Under the pieces are notes generated by a model. The model was not told where the DNA came from and ran no database searches. It saw only the letters and a program-made list of their open reading frames with translations. From Streptomyces diastatochromogenes (GTDB lineage: Bacteria > Actinomycetota > Actinomycetes > Streptomycetales > Streptomycetaceae): 33,317 nt of DNA. The stretch spans positions 1-33,317 of the forward strand of contig LIQL01000029.1 in assembly GCA_001418405.1 (NCBI GenBank). The letters are read 5' to 3'. Every line of letters begins with the position of its first letter. Position 1 is the first letter of the stretch. Shown one piece after another: positions 23,180-30,606 of this stretch. A program made the translations under genes and the position numbers.

Positions 23180-23224
23180 CACAGGAAACGCACAGCCGGC
23201 GCCACAGGAAGCCCACAGGAAACG
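23180..23224. repeat. Four CACAG units at about 11-bp spacing
   Basis: CACAG begins at 23180, 23191, 23203 and 23214. Three copies extend to CACAGGAA. The 11-12 bp phase places them on one face of the helix, as for OmpR/PhoB-type response regulator sites. They lie about 40 bp upstream of the phosphatase -10 box. Confidence 0.6.
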
Positions 23225-23307
23225 GGCCGGGCCCCGGTACTCAAGGGAGATCATTTCCCCCTATTTCCCGGCCGCCCGGCCCGCCGCATTCCGCGTCCCG
23301 GAATTGC

Positions 23308-24792
23308 CTACTGGTTCAGCACGGCCTGCATCACCGACTTCGCGATCGGCCCGCCCAGCTTTCCGCCGGCGATCTCCGAACGCGGGATGTCCATGTCCTT
23401 CGGGTCGACGAAGACCGCCACCGCCACCGGCGAACTGCCGTCGGGCAGCTTCGCGTAGGAGACGAACCAGGCGTACGGCCGCTCGTCGTTCACATTCGCA
23501 CCGTGCTGGGCCGTACCGGTCTTGCCGCCGACCGTCACACCGTCGATCTTCGCCTTCGAGGCGGTGCCGTCCGAAACGGTGTACTCCATCATTTCCTGCA
23601 CCTTCAGTGCGGTGTCCTTGGAAACCGCCTGCGGGTCCTTCGGGTTCAGCGGGGTCGGGTCGAACTTCTCGATCGTGGAAAGGTCCGGACCGCGCAGCTC
23701 CTCGACCAGGTACGGCTTCATCACCTTGCCGTTGTTGGCGATTCCGGCGGCGACCATCGCCATCTGCAACGGCGTGCTGGTCACGCTGCCCTGCCCCATG
23801 CCGGTCAGCGCGGTCTGCGGCTGGTCCAGCTTGCTCGGATAACCGCTCACCGCGGAACGCACCGGAATGAACTGCTCGGCGTTGAAGCCGAACTTCTCCG
23901 CGGTCTCGCGCATCTTGTCCGTGCCGAGCTTGTGCGCGGCGTCCAGGAAGACGTTGTTGCAGGACCACTGCATGCCGGTCTTCAGCGACGCCTTGTCACA
24001 CGGCGCCCCCTCGACGTCGTTGCCGACCTGGGTGCGGGTCTGCGGGAGCGTGTACGGGGCCGGGGCGCCGGAGGAGGCGTTGATGTCGCCGACCGTGCCG
24101 TGCTCCAGTGCCGCGGCCGCGGTGAGCACCTTGAAGGTGGACCCCGGCGGGTAGATCTCGCGCAGCGCCCGGTTGTTCATCGGCTTGCCCTTGTCGGCTT
24201 CGAGCGCCAGGTACTTCTTGCCCTCCGCGTCCGACAGCCCCGCGAAGGTCGACGGGTCGTACGACGGCGTGCTGGCCATCGCCAGGATCTTGCCGGACCG
24301 CGGGTCGAGGGCCACCACCGCGCCGTTGGCGTGCAGGTCGGTCAGGCCCTTGTACGCGGCCTTCTGCGCCTTCTCGCTGATGGTCGTCAGGACGTCGCCG
24401 CCGCGCGGCTTCTCGCCCGTCAGCATCCCCCGCGCCCGGTTGAAGAACAGCCGGTCGTCCTTGCCGTTGAGCACCTTGCGGTAGACGCCCTCCAGCATGG
24501 TCTCGCCCGCCGCCTGCCGGGCGTAGCCGGTGACCGGGGCGTACATCGCGCCGTCGGTGTAGGTGCGCTTGTACTTGAAGTCGCCGCTGGTCTGGGTCGA
24601 CCCGGTGATGGGCTTGCCGCCCACGATGATGTTGCCGAGCGGGTACGAGTACGCCTCGATCTTGACCCGCCGGTTGTTGTCGTCGTTGGCGAGCTGGTCG
24701 GCCTGTACGAACTGCACCCAGGTCGCCCGGACCAGCAGGGCCAGCACCAACGCCCCGCAGAAGACGGCTATGTGTCTGAGCGGCCTGTTCAT
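23308..24792 (-). CDS. Class B penicillin-binding protein (PbpA/PBP2-like transpeptidase)
   Basis: A 494-aa cell-wall transpeptidase cross-linking peptidoglycan outside the membrane. One N-terminal TM helix is at about 6-24, followed by a short dimerisation region and the penicillin-binding domain with all three motifs: STFK (nucleophile Ser218), SCN (277-279) and KTG (424-426). The length fits PbpA-type proteins. ATG 24792 follows GGAGGGAG. It stands apart from any division cluster in this window and is probably one of several class B paralogues. A 42-aa membrane protein gene lies just upstream in the same direction. Confidence 0.93.
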   Translation of the reverse strand: MNRPLRHIAVFCGALVLALLVRATWVQFVQADQLANDDNNRRVKIEAYSYPLGNIIVGGKPITGSTQTSGDFKYKRTYTDGAMYAPVTGYARQAAGETMLEGVYRKVLNGKDDRLFFNRARGMLTGEKPRGGDVLTTISEKAQKAAYKGLTDLHANGAVVALDPRSGKILAMASTPSYDPSTFAGLSDAEGKKYLALEADKGKPMNNRALREIYPPGSTFKVLTAAAALEHGTVGDINASSGAPAPYTLPQTRTQVGNDVEGAPCDKASLKTGMQWSCNNVFLDAAHKLGTDKMRETAEKFGFNAEQFIPVRSAVSGYPSKLDQPQTALTGMGQGSVTSTPLQMAMVAAGIANNGKVMKPYLVEELRGPDLSTIEKFDPTPLNPKDPQAVSKDTALKVQEMMEYTVSDGTASKAKIDGVTVGGKTGTAQHGANVNDERPYAWFVSYAKLPDGSSPVAVAVFVDPKDMDIPRSEIAGGKLGGPIAKSVMQAVLNQ

Positions 24793-24987
24793 GGTCTCCC
24801 TCCGGCCCGGGGGGCGGCCAGCCGATCACCGCGCGGCCGCATGCCCGAATTGCACTGTCGAGAGAGAAAGATGCATTTACGGGCTCTGCGGTTGCAGGGA
24901 GGGAAGAGACCGCTGTGGCCGGTGGGGCGTTCGGTGCGCTCTCCGTCCGTGTCCCGGTCCGCGGAACCGGGCGGTCCGCAAGTGCCG

Positions 24988-25116
24988 TCACCGCACCAGG
25001 AGCACCAGCGTTCCCACCATGATCGCCGTGGCCAGCACGAAGCCCATCCGACGGAGCTTCTCCTGCACTTCGCGCAGCTCCTCGGGCGGTTCGTCGGGCG
25101 GATCGGACCACAGCAT
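24988..25116 (-). CDS. 42-aa single-TM membrane miniprotein
   Basis: A short frame beginning MLWSDPPDEPPEELREVQ. An acidic, Pro-rich N-terminus (1-14) leads to a charged amphipathic helix (residues ~13-23) and one hydrophobic segment (GFVLATAIMVGTLVLLV, 25-41), ending with Arg and a TGA. ATG 25116 is preceded by GGGAGG with good spacing. Codon usage is typical of the host (nearly all third positions G or C). It lies between the carboxylase terminator and the PBP gene. I recall similar small proteins in other streptomycetes, but no function is known. Confidence 0.7.
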   Translation of the reverse strand: MLWSDPPDEPPEELREVQEKLRRMGFVLATAIMVGTLVLLVR

Positions 25117-25145
25117 GACCTCGATCCTCCCGCCCCCCACGACGA

Positions 25146-25175
25146 CGGCGCCTGAGTACGCGTACTCAGGCGCCG
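25146..25175. terminator. 30-bp perfect palindrome, likely terminator of the pccB-pccE operon
   Basis: Every base pairs across the centre (25160/25161). As RNA it would give a 13-bp hairpin with a CGCG loop, about 50 bp past the pccE stop. Because it has no spacer it could also bind a protein dimer as DNA. Confidence 0.7.
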
Positions 25176-25225
25176 CACCGCGAAGGACTAGTCAGTGCAC
25201 CCTGCACCGACCGCGTTCGGCCAGG

Positions 25226-25441
25226 TCACCGCGGCCAGAAGCTCGTCCGCCAGGCCCGCGGTCCCGGATGGGGCACATGGGACCGGGCCGGAACCGTCGC
25301 CGCCGGATCCGACCACTGACTGCGCGGCCCGCCCTCCTCGGCGGCGCCACCGGCGGCCACCGCCGCCGCGCGGGCCTGCACCACCGCCAGCGCGGCGGCC
25401 AACTCCTCGGGCGTGGGATTGCCCCGTACGACCTTGATCAT
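25226..25441 (-). CDS. pccE: Acyl-CoA carboxylase epsilon subunit
   Basis: A 71-aa protein typical of the small PccE/AccE subunits that stimulate actinobacterial acyl-CoA carboxylases. The diagnostic N-terminus is IKVVRGNPTPEELAAALAVVQARAAA, predicted helical; the C-terminus is polar and ends PRAWRTSFWPR-like, as in the family. ATG 25441 has GGAGGAGG upstream (10-nt spacer). It is 26 nt downstream of pccB in the same operon and binds that beta subunit in known complexes. Confidence 0.9.
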   Translation of the reverse strand: MIKVVRGNPTPEELAAALAVVQARAAAVAAGGAAEEGGPRSQWSDPAATVPARSHVPHPGPRAWRTSFWPR

Positions 25442-25467
25442 CGTCAACCGACCTCCTCCGGCGGGGA

Positions 25468-27057
25468 CTACAGCGGGATGTTGCCGTGCTTCTTCGGCGG
25501 CAGCGCCTCGCGCTTGTTGCGCAGCGTGCGCAACCCGCGGACGATGTGCCGCCGGGTCTCGGAGGGCATGATCACCGCGTCGACGTAGCCCCGCTCGGCC
25601 GCGACGTAAGGATTCAGCAGGGCGTCCTCGTACTCCTGGATCAGCTCCTGGCGCCGGGTGTCCTGCTGGGCCGGGTCCTCGATCGCGGCCAGCGTGCGGC
25701 GGTGCAGGATGTTCACCGCGCCCTGCGCGCCCATCACCGCGATCTGCGCGGTCGGCCACGCGAGGTTCAGGTCCGCACCCAGGTGCTTGGAGCCCATGAC
25801 GTCGTACGCCCCGCCGAACGCCTTCCGCGTGATCACGGTGATCAGCGGGACCGTCGCCTCCGCGTACGCGTAGATCAGCTTGGCGCCGCGCCGGATGATC
25901 CCGTCGTACTCCTGGTCCGTCCCCGGCAGGAAGCCCGGGACGTCCACGAACGTCAGCACCGGGATGTTGAACGCGTCGCAGGTGCGCACGAACCGCGCGG
26001 CCTTCTCGCTCGCGTTGATGTCCAGGCATCCCGCGAACTGCATCGGCTGGTTGGCCACCACGCCGACCGAATGGCCCTCGACCCGCCCGTACCCGGTGAG
26101 GATGTTCGGCGCGAACAGCGCCTGGGTCTCCAGGAATTCGCCGTCGTCCAGCACGTGCTCGATCGCCGTGTGCATGTCGTACGGCTGGTTGGCCGAGTCC
26201 GGGATCAGCGCGTCCAGCTCGCGGTCCGCGTCGGAGACCGCCAGGTCCGCCTCCTCGGGGAAGGCCGGCGGGTCCGAGAGGTTGTTGGACGGCAGGTACG
26301 ACAGCAGCCCCTTGACGTACTCGATGGCGTCCTTCTCGTCGCCCGCCATGTGGTGCGCCACGCCGGAGGTGGTGTTGTGCGTACGGGCCCCGCCCAGCTC
26401 CTCGAAGCCGACGTCCTCACCCGTGACCGTCTTGATGACGTCCGGCCCGGTGATGAACATGTGCGACGTCTGGTCGACCATCACCGTGAAATCCGTTATG
26501 GCCGGCGAATACACCGCACCACCCGCGCACGGACCCACGATCAGGGAAATCTGCGGCACCACACCCGACGCATGCACATTGCGTCGGAAAATCTCCGCGA
26601 ACAGCCCGAGGGCGGCCACGCCCTCCTGAATCCGGGCACCGCCGCCGTCATTGATCCCGATGACCGGGCAGCCGTTCTTCAGCGCGAAGTCCATCACCTT
26701 GACGATCTTCTCGCCGTAGACCTCGCCGAGCGATCCGCCGAAGATCGTGAAGTCCTGCGAATACACGCACACCGGACGGCCGTCGACCGTGCCGTAGCCG
26801 GTGACGACGCCGTCGCCGTACGGCCGGTTCTTCTCGATCCCGAAATTCGTCGACCGGTGCCGGGCGAACTCGTCGAGCTCGACGAACGAGCCCTCGTCCA
26901 AAAGGAGGTCGATGCGCTCACGCGCCGTCAACTTCCCTTTGGCGTGCTGCTTTTCCACTGCACGGGCGGAGCCGGCGTGAGTGGCCTCCTCGACCCGCCG
27001 TTGCAGATCCGCCAATTTGCCCGCGGTGGTGTGGATGTTTGCTTCCGGTTCGGACAT
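25468..27057 (-). CDS. pccB: Propionyl-CoA carboxylase beta subunit
   Basis: A 529-aa carboxyltransferase that transfers CO2 from biotin to propionyl-CoA (and probably other acyl-CoAs) to give methylmalonyl-CoA. Recognisable features are [19 protein letters not shown] in outline near residues 40-57, [12 protein letters not shown] (135-146), [12 protein letters not shown], and [17 protein letters not shown]. Asp419 aligns with Asp422 of S. coelicolor PccB, the residue linked to propionyl over acetyl preference, whereas AccB has Ile there. ATG 27057 has AGGAG 10 nt upstream. It is first in the operon with pccE and divergent from birA; a palindrome (27121-27139) overlaps its likely -10 box. Confidence 0.95.
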   Translation of the reverse strand: MSEPEANIHTTAGKLADLQRRVEEATHAGSARAVEKQHAKGKLTARERIDLLLDEGSFVELDEFARHRSTNFGIEKNRPYGDGVVTGYGTVDGRPVCVYSQDFTIFGGSLGEVYGEKIVKVMDFALKNGCPVIGINDGGGARIQEGVAALGLFAEIFRRNVHASGVVPQISLIVGPCAGGAVYSPAITDFTVMVDQTSHMFITGPDVIKTVTGEDVGFEELGGARTHNTTSGVAHHMAGDEKDAIEYVKGLLSYLPSNNLSDPPAFPEEADLAVSDADRELDALIPDSANQPYDMHTAIEHVLDDGEFLETQALFAPNILTGYGRVEGHSVGVVANQPMQFAGCLDINASEKAARFVRTCDAFNIPVLTFVDVPGFLPGTDQEYDGIIRRGAKLIYAYAEATVPLITVITRKAFGGAYDVMGSKHLGADLNLAWPTAQIAVMGAQGAVNILHRRTLAAIEDPAQQDTRRQELIQEYEDALLNPYVAAERGYVDAVIMPSETRRHIVRGLRTLRNKREALPPKKHGNIPL

Positions 27058-27120
27058 CGGGATGCGGCTCCTGCTCGTCCTGGACTGGCACTCGTACGGG
27101 GGGAGGTACGGGTGTGGCTA

Positions 27121-27139
27121 CCGATTCGTAGCGTATCGG
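27121..27139. promoter_or_regulatory. Palindromic operator candidate between birA and pccB
   Basis: CCGAT-T-CG-TAG-CG-T-ATCGG is a 19-bp imperfect palindrome with 5-bp outer arms and 2-bp inner arms. It overlaps TACGCT on the minus strand (27130-27135), a TANNNT -10 candidate for pccB, so binding would block pccB transcription and possibly birA. Confidence 0.5.
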
Positions 27140-27188
27140 CGGGACTGCTCTGCGGCACTGCGTCGTTGACCACACCTAGGCTGGGGCC

Positions 27189-28073
27189 ATGACGCCTCAA
27201 CCACCGGAAAACCGGGACAAAGACGCCGGTCGCTGGAGCGATCTGAGCCGCCCGCCGCTGAACGCCACCGCGCTCCGCCGGGCCCTCGTCCGGCCCGACT
27301 CGCTCTGGTCCGCGCTGGACGTCGTTCCCGCCACCGGCTCCACCAACACCGACCTCGCCGATCGCGCGGCCGCCGGTGACCTGCGCGAGGGGACCGTCCT
27401 CGTCGCCGAGGAGCAGTCGGCCGCCCGCGGGCGCCTGGACCGCCGCTGGTCGGCGCCGCCGCGCTCCGGCCTCTTCGTCTCCGCCTACCTCACGCCGACC
27501 GTGCCGCTCGCCCGCTGGGGTTGGCTGCCGCTCCTGGCCGGCGTGGCCACGGCCACCGCGATCGCCCGCACCGCCGGCGTCGACACCGCACTCAAGTGGC
27601 CCAACGACCTGCTGGTCACCGTGGACGGCGCGGAGCGCAAGACGGGCGGCATCCTTGCCGAACGCGCCGGCGACGGCGTCGTCATCGGCATCGGCCTCAA
27701 CGTCTCCCTCACCGCCGACGAGCTCCCCGTCCCCACCGCCGGCTCCCTCGCCCTCGCCGGCGCCCCCCACACCGACCGGGACCCCCTGCTGCGGGCCGTG
27801 CTCCGCTCGCTGGAGCACTGGTACGGCGCATGGCAGGCGGCCGACGGCGACCCGGGCGCCTGCGACCTCCAGGCCGCGTACGTGGCGGGCTGCGCCACGC
27901 TGGGCCGGCACGTGCGGGCGGAACTCCCGGGCGACCGGTCCGTCGAGGGCGAAGCGGTCGCGCTCGACGCCGACGGCCGGCTGGTGCTCGCCACCTCCGA
28001 CGGCGTCCAACAGCCGGTGGGCGCCGGCGACATCGTCCACCTCCGCCCGTCGACGGGGGACGGCTACACGTAG
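27189..28073 (+). CDS. birA: Biotin--acetyl-CoA-carboxylase ligase
   Basis: A 294-aa biotin protein ligase. It activates biotin with ATP and attaches it to Lys of the carboxylase BCCP domain (Lys554 of the alpha subunit here). Motifs: GSTNTDL (50-56), biotin-AMP loop AARGRLDRRW (78-87), KWPND (136-140), Lys151 in KTGGIL, GIGLNV (167-172). There is no N-terminal HTH of the E. coli BirA type, so it is not expected to act as a repressor; the ~35-residue N-terminus is polar. ATG 27189 lacks a clear ribosome site; TAGGCT (27177-27182) is 6 nt upstream, suggesting a leaderless message. It is divergent from pccB. Confidence 0.93.
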   Translation: MTPQPPENRDKDAGRWSDLSRPPLNATALRRALVRPDSLWSALDVVPATGSTNTDLADRAAAGDLREGTVLVAEEQSAARGRLDRRWSAPPRSGLFVSAYLTPTVPLARWGWLPLLAGVATATAIARTAGVDTALKWPNDLLVTVDGAERKTGGILAERAGDGVVIGIGLNVSLTADELPVPTAGSLALAGAPHTDRDPLLRAVLRSLEHWYGAWQAADGDPGACDLQAAYVAGCATLGRHVRAELPGDRSVEGEAVALDADGRLVLATSDGVQQPVGAGDIVHLRPSTGDGYT

Positions 28074-28296
28074 CGAAGGGGCCTGCCGCGCGGGCCTCGC
28101 CGGTGGGGTGCCGGGTACGTCGGGCCAGGTGGCGGCGGCCCCTGCGGCCCGCACGTGCCGGACGGCGGGCGGGGCCACCCGCGCCACGCCCCGGCCGCAC
28201 CGACCGGACGCGGGTCCGCGACCCCGACGCCGCGACGACGTGAGGCAGAGCACACCTGCCGTATCGTTGGGGCGGTCCGCCGGCAGGGAGCGGATC

Positions 28297-29577
28297 ATGG
28301 GCGAGCAGCGAGATCGGAAGGGCCGTGCGCAGGGAACGGACAGGGAGCGGTCGGTGACCGCCGACGAGTCGGGGGCCACCCCGCGCGGCGCGGACGCCGA
28401 GGGCGAGGCGGTGGGTGAGGCGTCCGCGGGCGACCCCGCGGGCGACCCCGCACGGAGCGACGACGGCCCCGAAGCGGCCGCCGGCGCCAACGGCGAGGAC
28501 GGCGGCGCAGGCAACGGCGAGGACAACGGCGAGAACAACATCGCCGTCAAGCTCGAACAGCTCATCCTCGGTGCCGAGCGCCGCTACACGCCGTTCCAGG
28601 CGGCCCGCAGCGCCGGCGTCTCGATGGACCTGGCCGCCCGCTTCTGGCGGGCCATGGGCTTCGCGGACATCGGCCAGGTCAAGGCCCTCACCGAGGCCGA
28701 CGTACTGGCCCTGCGGCGGCTCGCCGGCCTCGTCGAGGCGGGGCTGCTGAGCGAGGCCATGGCGGTGCAGGTCGCCCGGTCCACGGGCCAGACCACGGCC
28801 CGCCTCGCCGACTGGCAGATCGACTCCTTCCTGGAGGGGCTGACCGAGCCCCAGGACTCCGGCCTGACCCGCACCGAGATCACCTACCCGCTGGTCGAGC
28901 TGTTGCTCCCGGAGCTGGAGGAGTTCTTGGTCTACGTGTGGCGGCGGCAGCTGGCCGCGGCCACCGGCCGGGTGGTCCAGGCGCAGGACGACGCGGAGAT
29001 GGTGGACCGGCGGTTGTCCGTCGGGTTCGCCGACCTGGTCGGGTTCACCCGGCTGACGCGGCGGCTGGAGGAGGAGGAACTGGGCGAGCTGGTCGAGGCG
29101 TTCGAGACCACCGCCGCCGACCTCGTCGCCGCGCACGGGGGCCGGCTCATCAAGACCCTGGGTGACGAAGTGCTCTTCGCGGCGGACGACGCGGGTGTCG
29201 CCGCCGAGATCGGGCTGCGCCTGATCGAGACCATGGGCCACGACGAGACGATGCCCGAGCTACGGGTGGGCATCGCGTTCGGCACGGTCACGACCAGGAT
29301 GGGCGACGTCTTCGGCACGACCGTCAATCTGGCGAGCCGGCTGACCTCGATAGCGCCGAAGGACACCGTGCTGGTGGACGAGGCGTTCGCGGTGGAGCTG
29401 GGGCGCACCGGCGACGCCCCGGTCTCCGAGGCGGACGCCGCGGCCGCGGAGAAGGCGGCCCAGGAGGGCACCGGCAGTCCGCCGCCCCCGTACCGCTTCG
29501 CGTTGCAGCCGATGTGGCAGCGGCCGGTCCGCGGGCTCGGCGTCGTCGAGCCGTGGATGCTGACCCGGCGCGGGTGA
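28297..29577 (+). CDS. cya: Class III adenylate cyclase
   Basis: A 426-aa soluble cyclase making cAMP from ATP. Residues ~20-80 are an acidic Gly/Asp/Glu-rich, probably disordered stretch. Residues ~85-225 form a helical regulatory region resembling the N-terminal domain of M. tuberculosis Rv1264. The cyclase homology domain (~238-405) has every catalytic residue: metal Asp246 (FADLVGFT) and Asp290 (GDEVLF), adenine-specific Lys286 and Asp337 (DVFGTTVN), and transition-state Asn344 and Arg348. ATG 28297 follows GGGAG at 6 nt. From memory it corresponds to S. coelicolor Cya (SCO4928), which matters for germination and development. A diguanylate cyclase gene lies 1 kb downstream. Confidence 0.93.
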   Translation: MGEQRDRKGRAQGTDRERSVTADESGATPRGADAEGEAVGEASAGDPAGDPARSDDGPEAAAGANGEDGGAGNGEDNGENNIAVKLEQLILGAERRYTPFQAARSAGVSMDLAARFWRAMGFADIGQVKALTEADVLALRRLAGLVEAGLLSEAMAVQVARSTGQTTARLADWQIDSFLEGLTEPQDSGLTRTEITYPLVELLLPELEEFLVYVWRRQLAAATGRVVQAQDDAEMVDRRLSVGFADLVGFTRLTRRLEEEELGELVEAFETTAADLVAAHGGRLIKTLGDEVLFAADDAGVAAEIGLRLIETMGHDETMPELRVGIAFGTVTTRMGDVFGTTVNLASRLTSIAPKDTVLVDEAFAVELGRTGDAPVSEADAAAAEKAAQEGTGSPPPPYRFALQPMWQRPVRGLGVVEPWMLTRRG

Positions 29578-29595
29578 CCCGGGCGCGGGCGCGGT

Positions 29596-29639
29596 GGCCC
29601 TGCCGGAACCGGCCGTGGGCCCTGCCGGAACCGGCCGTG
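29596..29639. repeat. Perfect 22-bp tandem duplication with dyads
   Basis: The 22-bp unit at 29596-29617 is repeated exactly at 29618-29639. Each unit contains the dyad GCCGG-AA-CCGGC, so the two dyads are 22 bp apart, close to two helical turns. It lies between cya and the enoyl-CoA hydratase gene, 60-103 bp upstream of the latter's start. Confidence 0.85.
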
Positions 29640-29698
29640 AGCTGACATGATCCTCGTCGTCAGGTCAACGAGCGTTAACCGGTGATCGGGAGGGCGGC

Positions 29699-30493
29699 AT
29701 GCAGCGGTTCGGTGCACAGGAATGGGTGGGCGTGGCGCGCCACGGCTTCGTGGCGGAGTTGGTCCTGGACCGGCCGAAGGCGATGAACGCCGTGTCGACG
29801 GCGATGGCCGACGCGCTGACGCAGGCGTGCGCCGAGCTGGCCGCCGACCGGACCGTGCGGGCGGTGGTGCTCACCTCCACCCATGAGCGGGCGTTCTGCG
29901 TGGGCGCCGACCTCAAGGAGCGGAACTCCTTCACGGACGCGGACCTGATGCGGCAGCGTCCGCGCACCCGGGCCGCGTACACCGGGGTGTTGGAGCTGCC
30001 GGTGCCGACGGTGGCCGCGGTGCACGGGTTCGCGCTCGGCGGTGGCTACGAGTTGGCGCTGGCCTGCGACCTGATCGTCGCGGACGGGACCGCGGTGGTC
30101 GGCCTGCCGGAGGTGTCGGTGGGCGTCATCCCCGGCGGGGGCGGGACGCAGCTGCTGCCGCGCCGGGTGGGGGCGGCGCGCGCCGCCGAGTTGGTGTTCA
30201 CCGCGCGTCGGGTGCCGGCGGCGGAGGCAGGCGAGCTGGGCCTGGTGGACCGGGTCGTGGCGGACGGGCAGGACCGGGCGGAGGCGCTGGCGCTGGCCGC
30301 CGCGATCGCCCGCAATTCGCCGGTCGGCCTGCGCGCGGCCAAGCGCGCCCTGCGGCTCGGGCAGGGCCTGGACCTGCGGGCCGGACTGGAGGTGGAGGAC
30401 GGTGCGTGGCGGAGCGTGGCGTTCTCCGGGGACCGGGCCGAGGGCGTCGCGGCCTTCAACGAGAAGCGGGACCCCGACTGGCCGGGGGAGTGA
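29699..30493 (+). CDS. Enoyl-CoA hydratase/isomerase family protein
   Basis: A 264-aa crotonase-fold enzyme. Oxyanion-hole segments are CVGADLKE (67-74) and HGFALGGG (109-116). Both catalytic Glu residues are present, Glu118 (GGGYELALACD) and Glu138 (LPEVSVGVIPGGGGTQ), so a true hydratase is likely, adding water to trans-2-enoyl-CoA in beta-oxidation or amino-acid catabolism; the exact substrate is unknown. ATG 29699 follows GGGAGGGCGGC. CTGACA (29642-29647) is a plausible -35. Preceded by the 22-bp tandem repeat and followed by a strong hairpin. Confidence 0.9.
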   Translation: MQRFGAQEWVGVARHGFVAELVLDRPKAMNAVSTAMADALTQACAELAADRTVRAVVLTSTHERAFCVGADLKERNSFTDADLMRQRPRTRAAYTGVLELPVPTVAAVHGFALGGGYELALACDLIVADGTAVVGLPEVSVGVIPGGGGTQLLPRRVGAARAAELVFTARRVPAAEAGELGLVDRVVADGQDRAEALALAAAIARNSPVGLRAAKRALRLGQGLDLRAGLEVEDGAWRSVAFSGDRAEGVAAFNEKRDPDWPGE

Positions 30494-30502
30494 CCGCCCG
30501 GT

Positions 30503-30541
30503 CCGCCCCTTCCGGTGGTCCTTGACCAGCGGAAGGGGCGG
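30503..30541 (+). terminator. Long hairpin terminator after the enoyl-CoA hydratase gene
   Basis: CCGCCCCTTCCG (30503-30514) pairs with CGGAAGGGGCGG (30530-30541). The stem continues past one G-G mismatch with TGGTC/GACCA to a 3-nt CTT loop. Little T-richness follows. Confidence 0.9.
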
Positions 30542-30606
30542 TTCGGGTCAATCATTCCTACGCTGTAATACAGAGCGTGCGCACGGCTACGGAATGTGAG
30601 GATCCG

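Noticed and set aside
27166..27182. TTGACC ... TAGGCT before birA as a -35/-10 promoter
   Set aside because: The hexamers are only 5 bp apart, far from the 16-18 bp needed; TAGGCT alone may still be a -10.
30577..30606. GTG 30577 as start of the GGDEF gene with TGTAAT as a leaderless -10
   Set aside because: The extra 10 codons have poor third-position bias, and GAGG precedes GTG 30607 at good spacing; not fully excluded.
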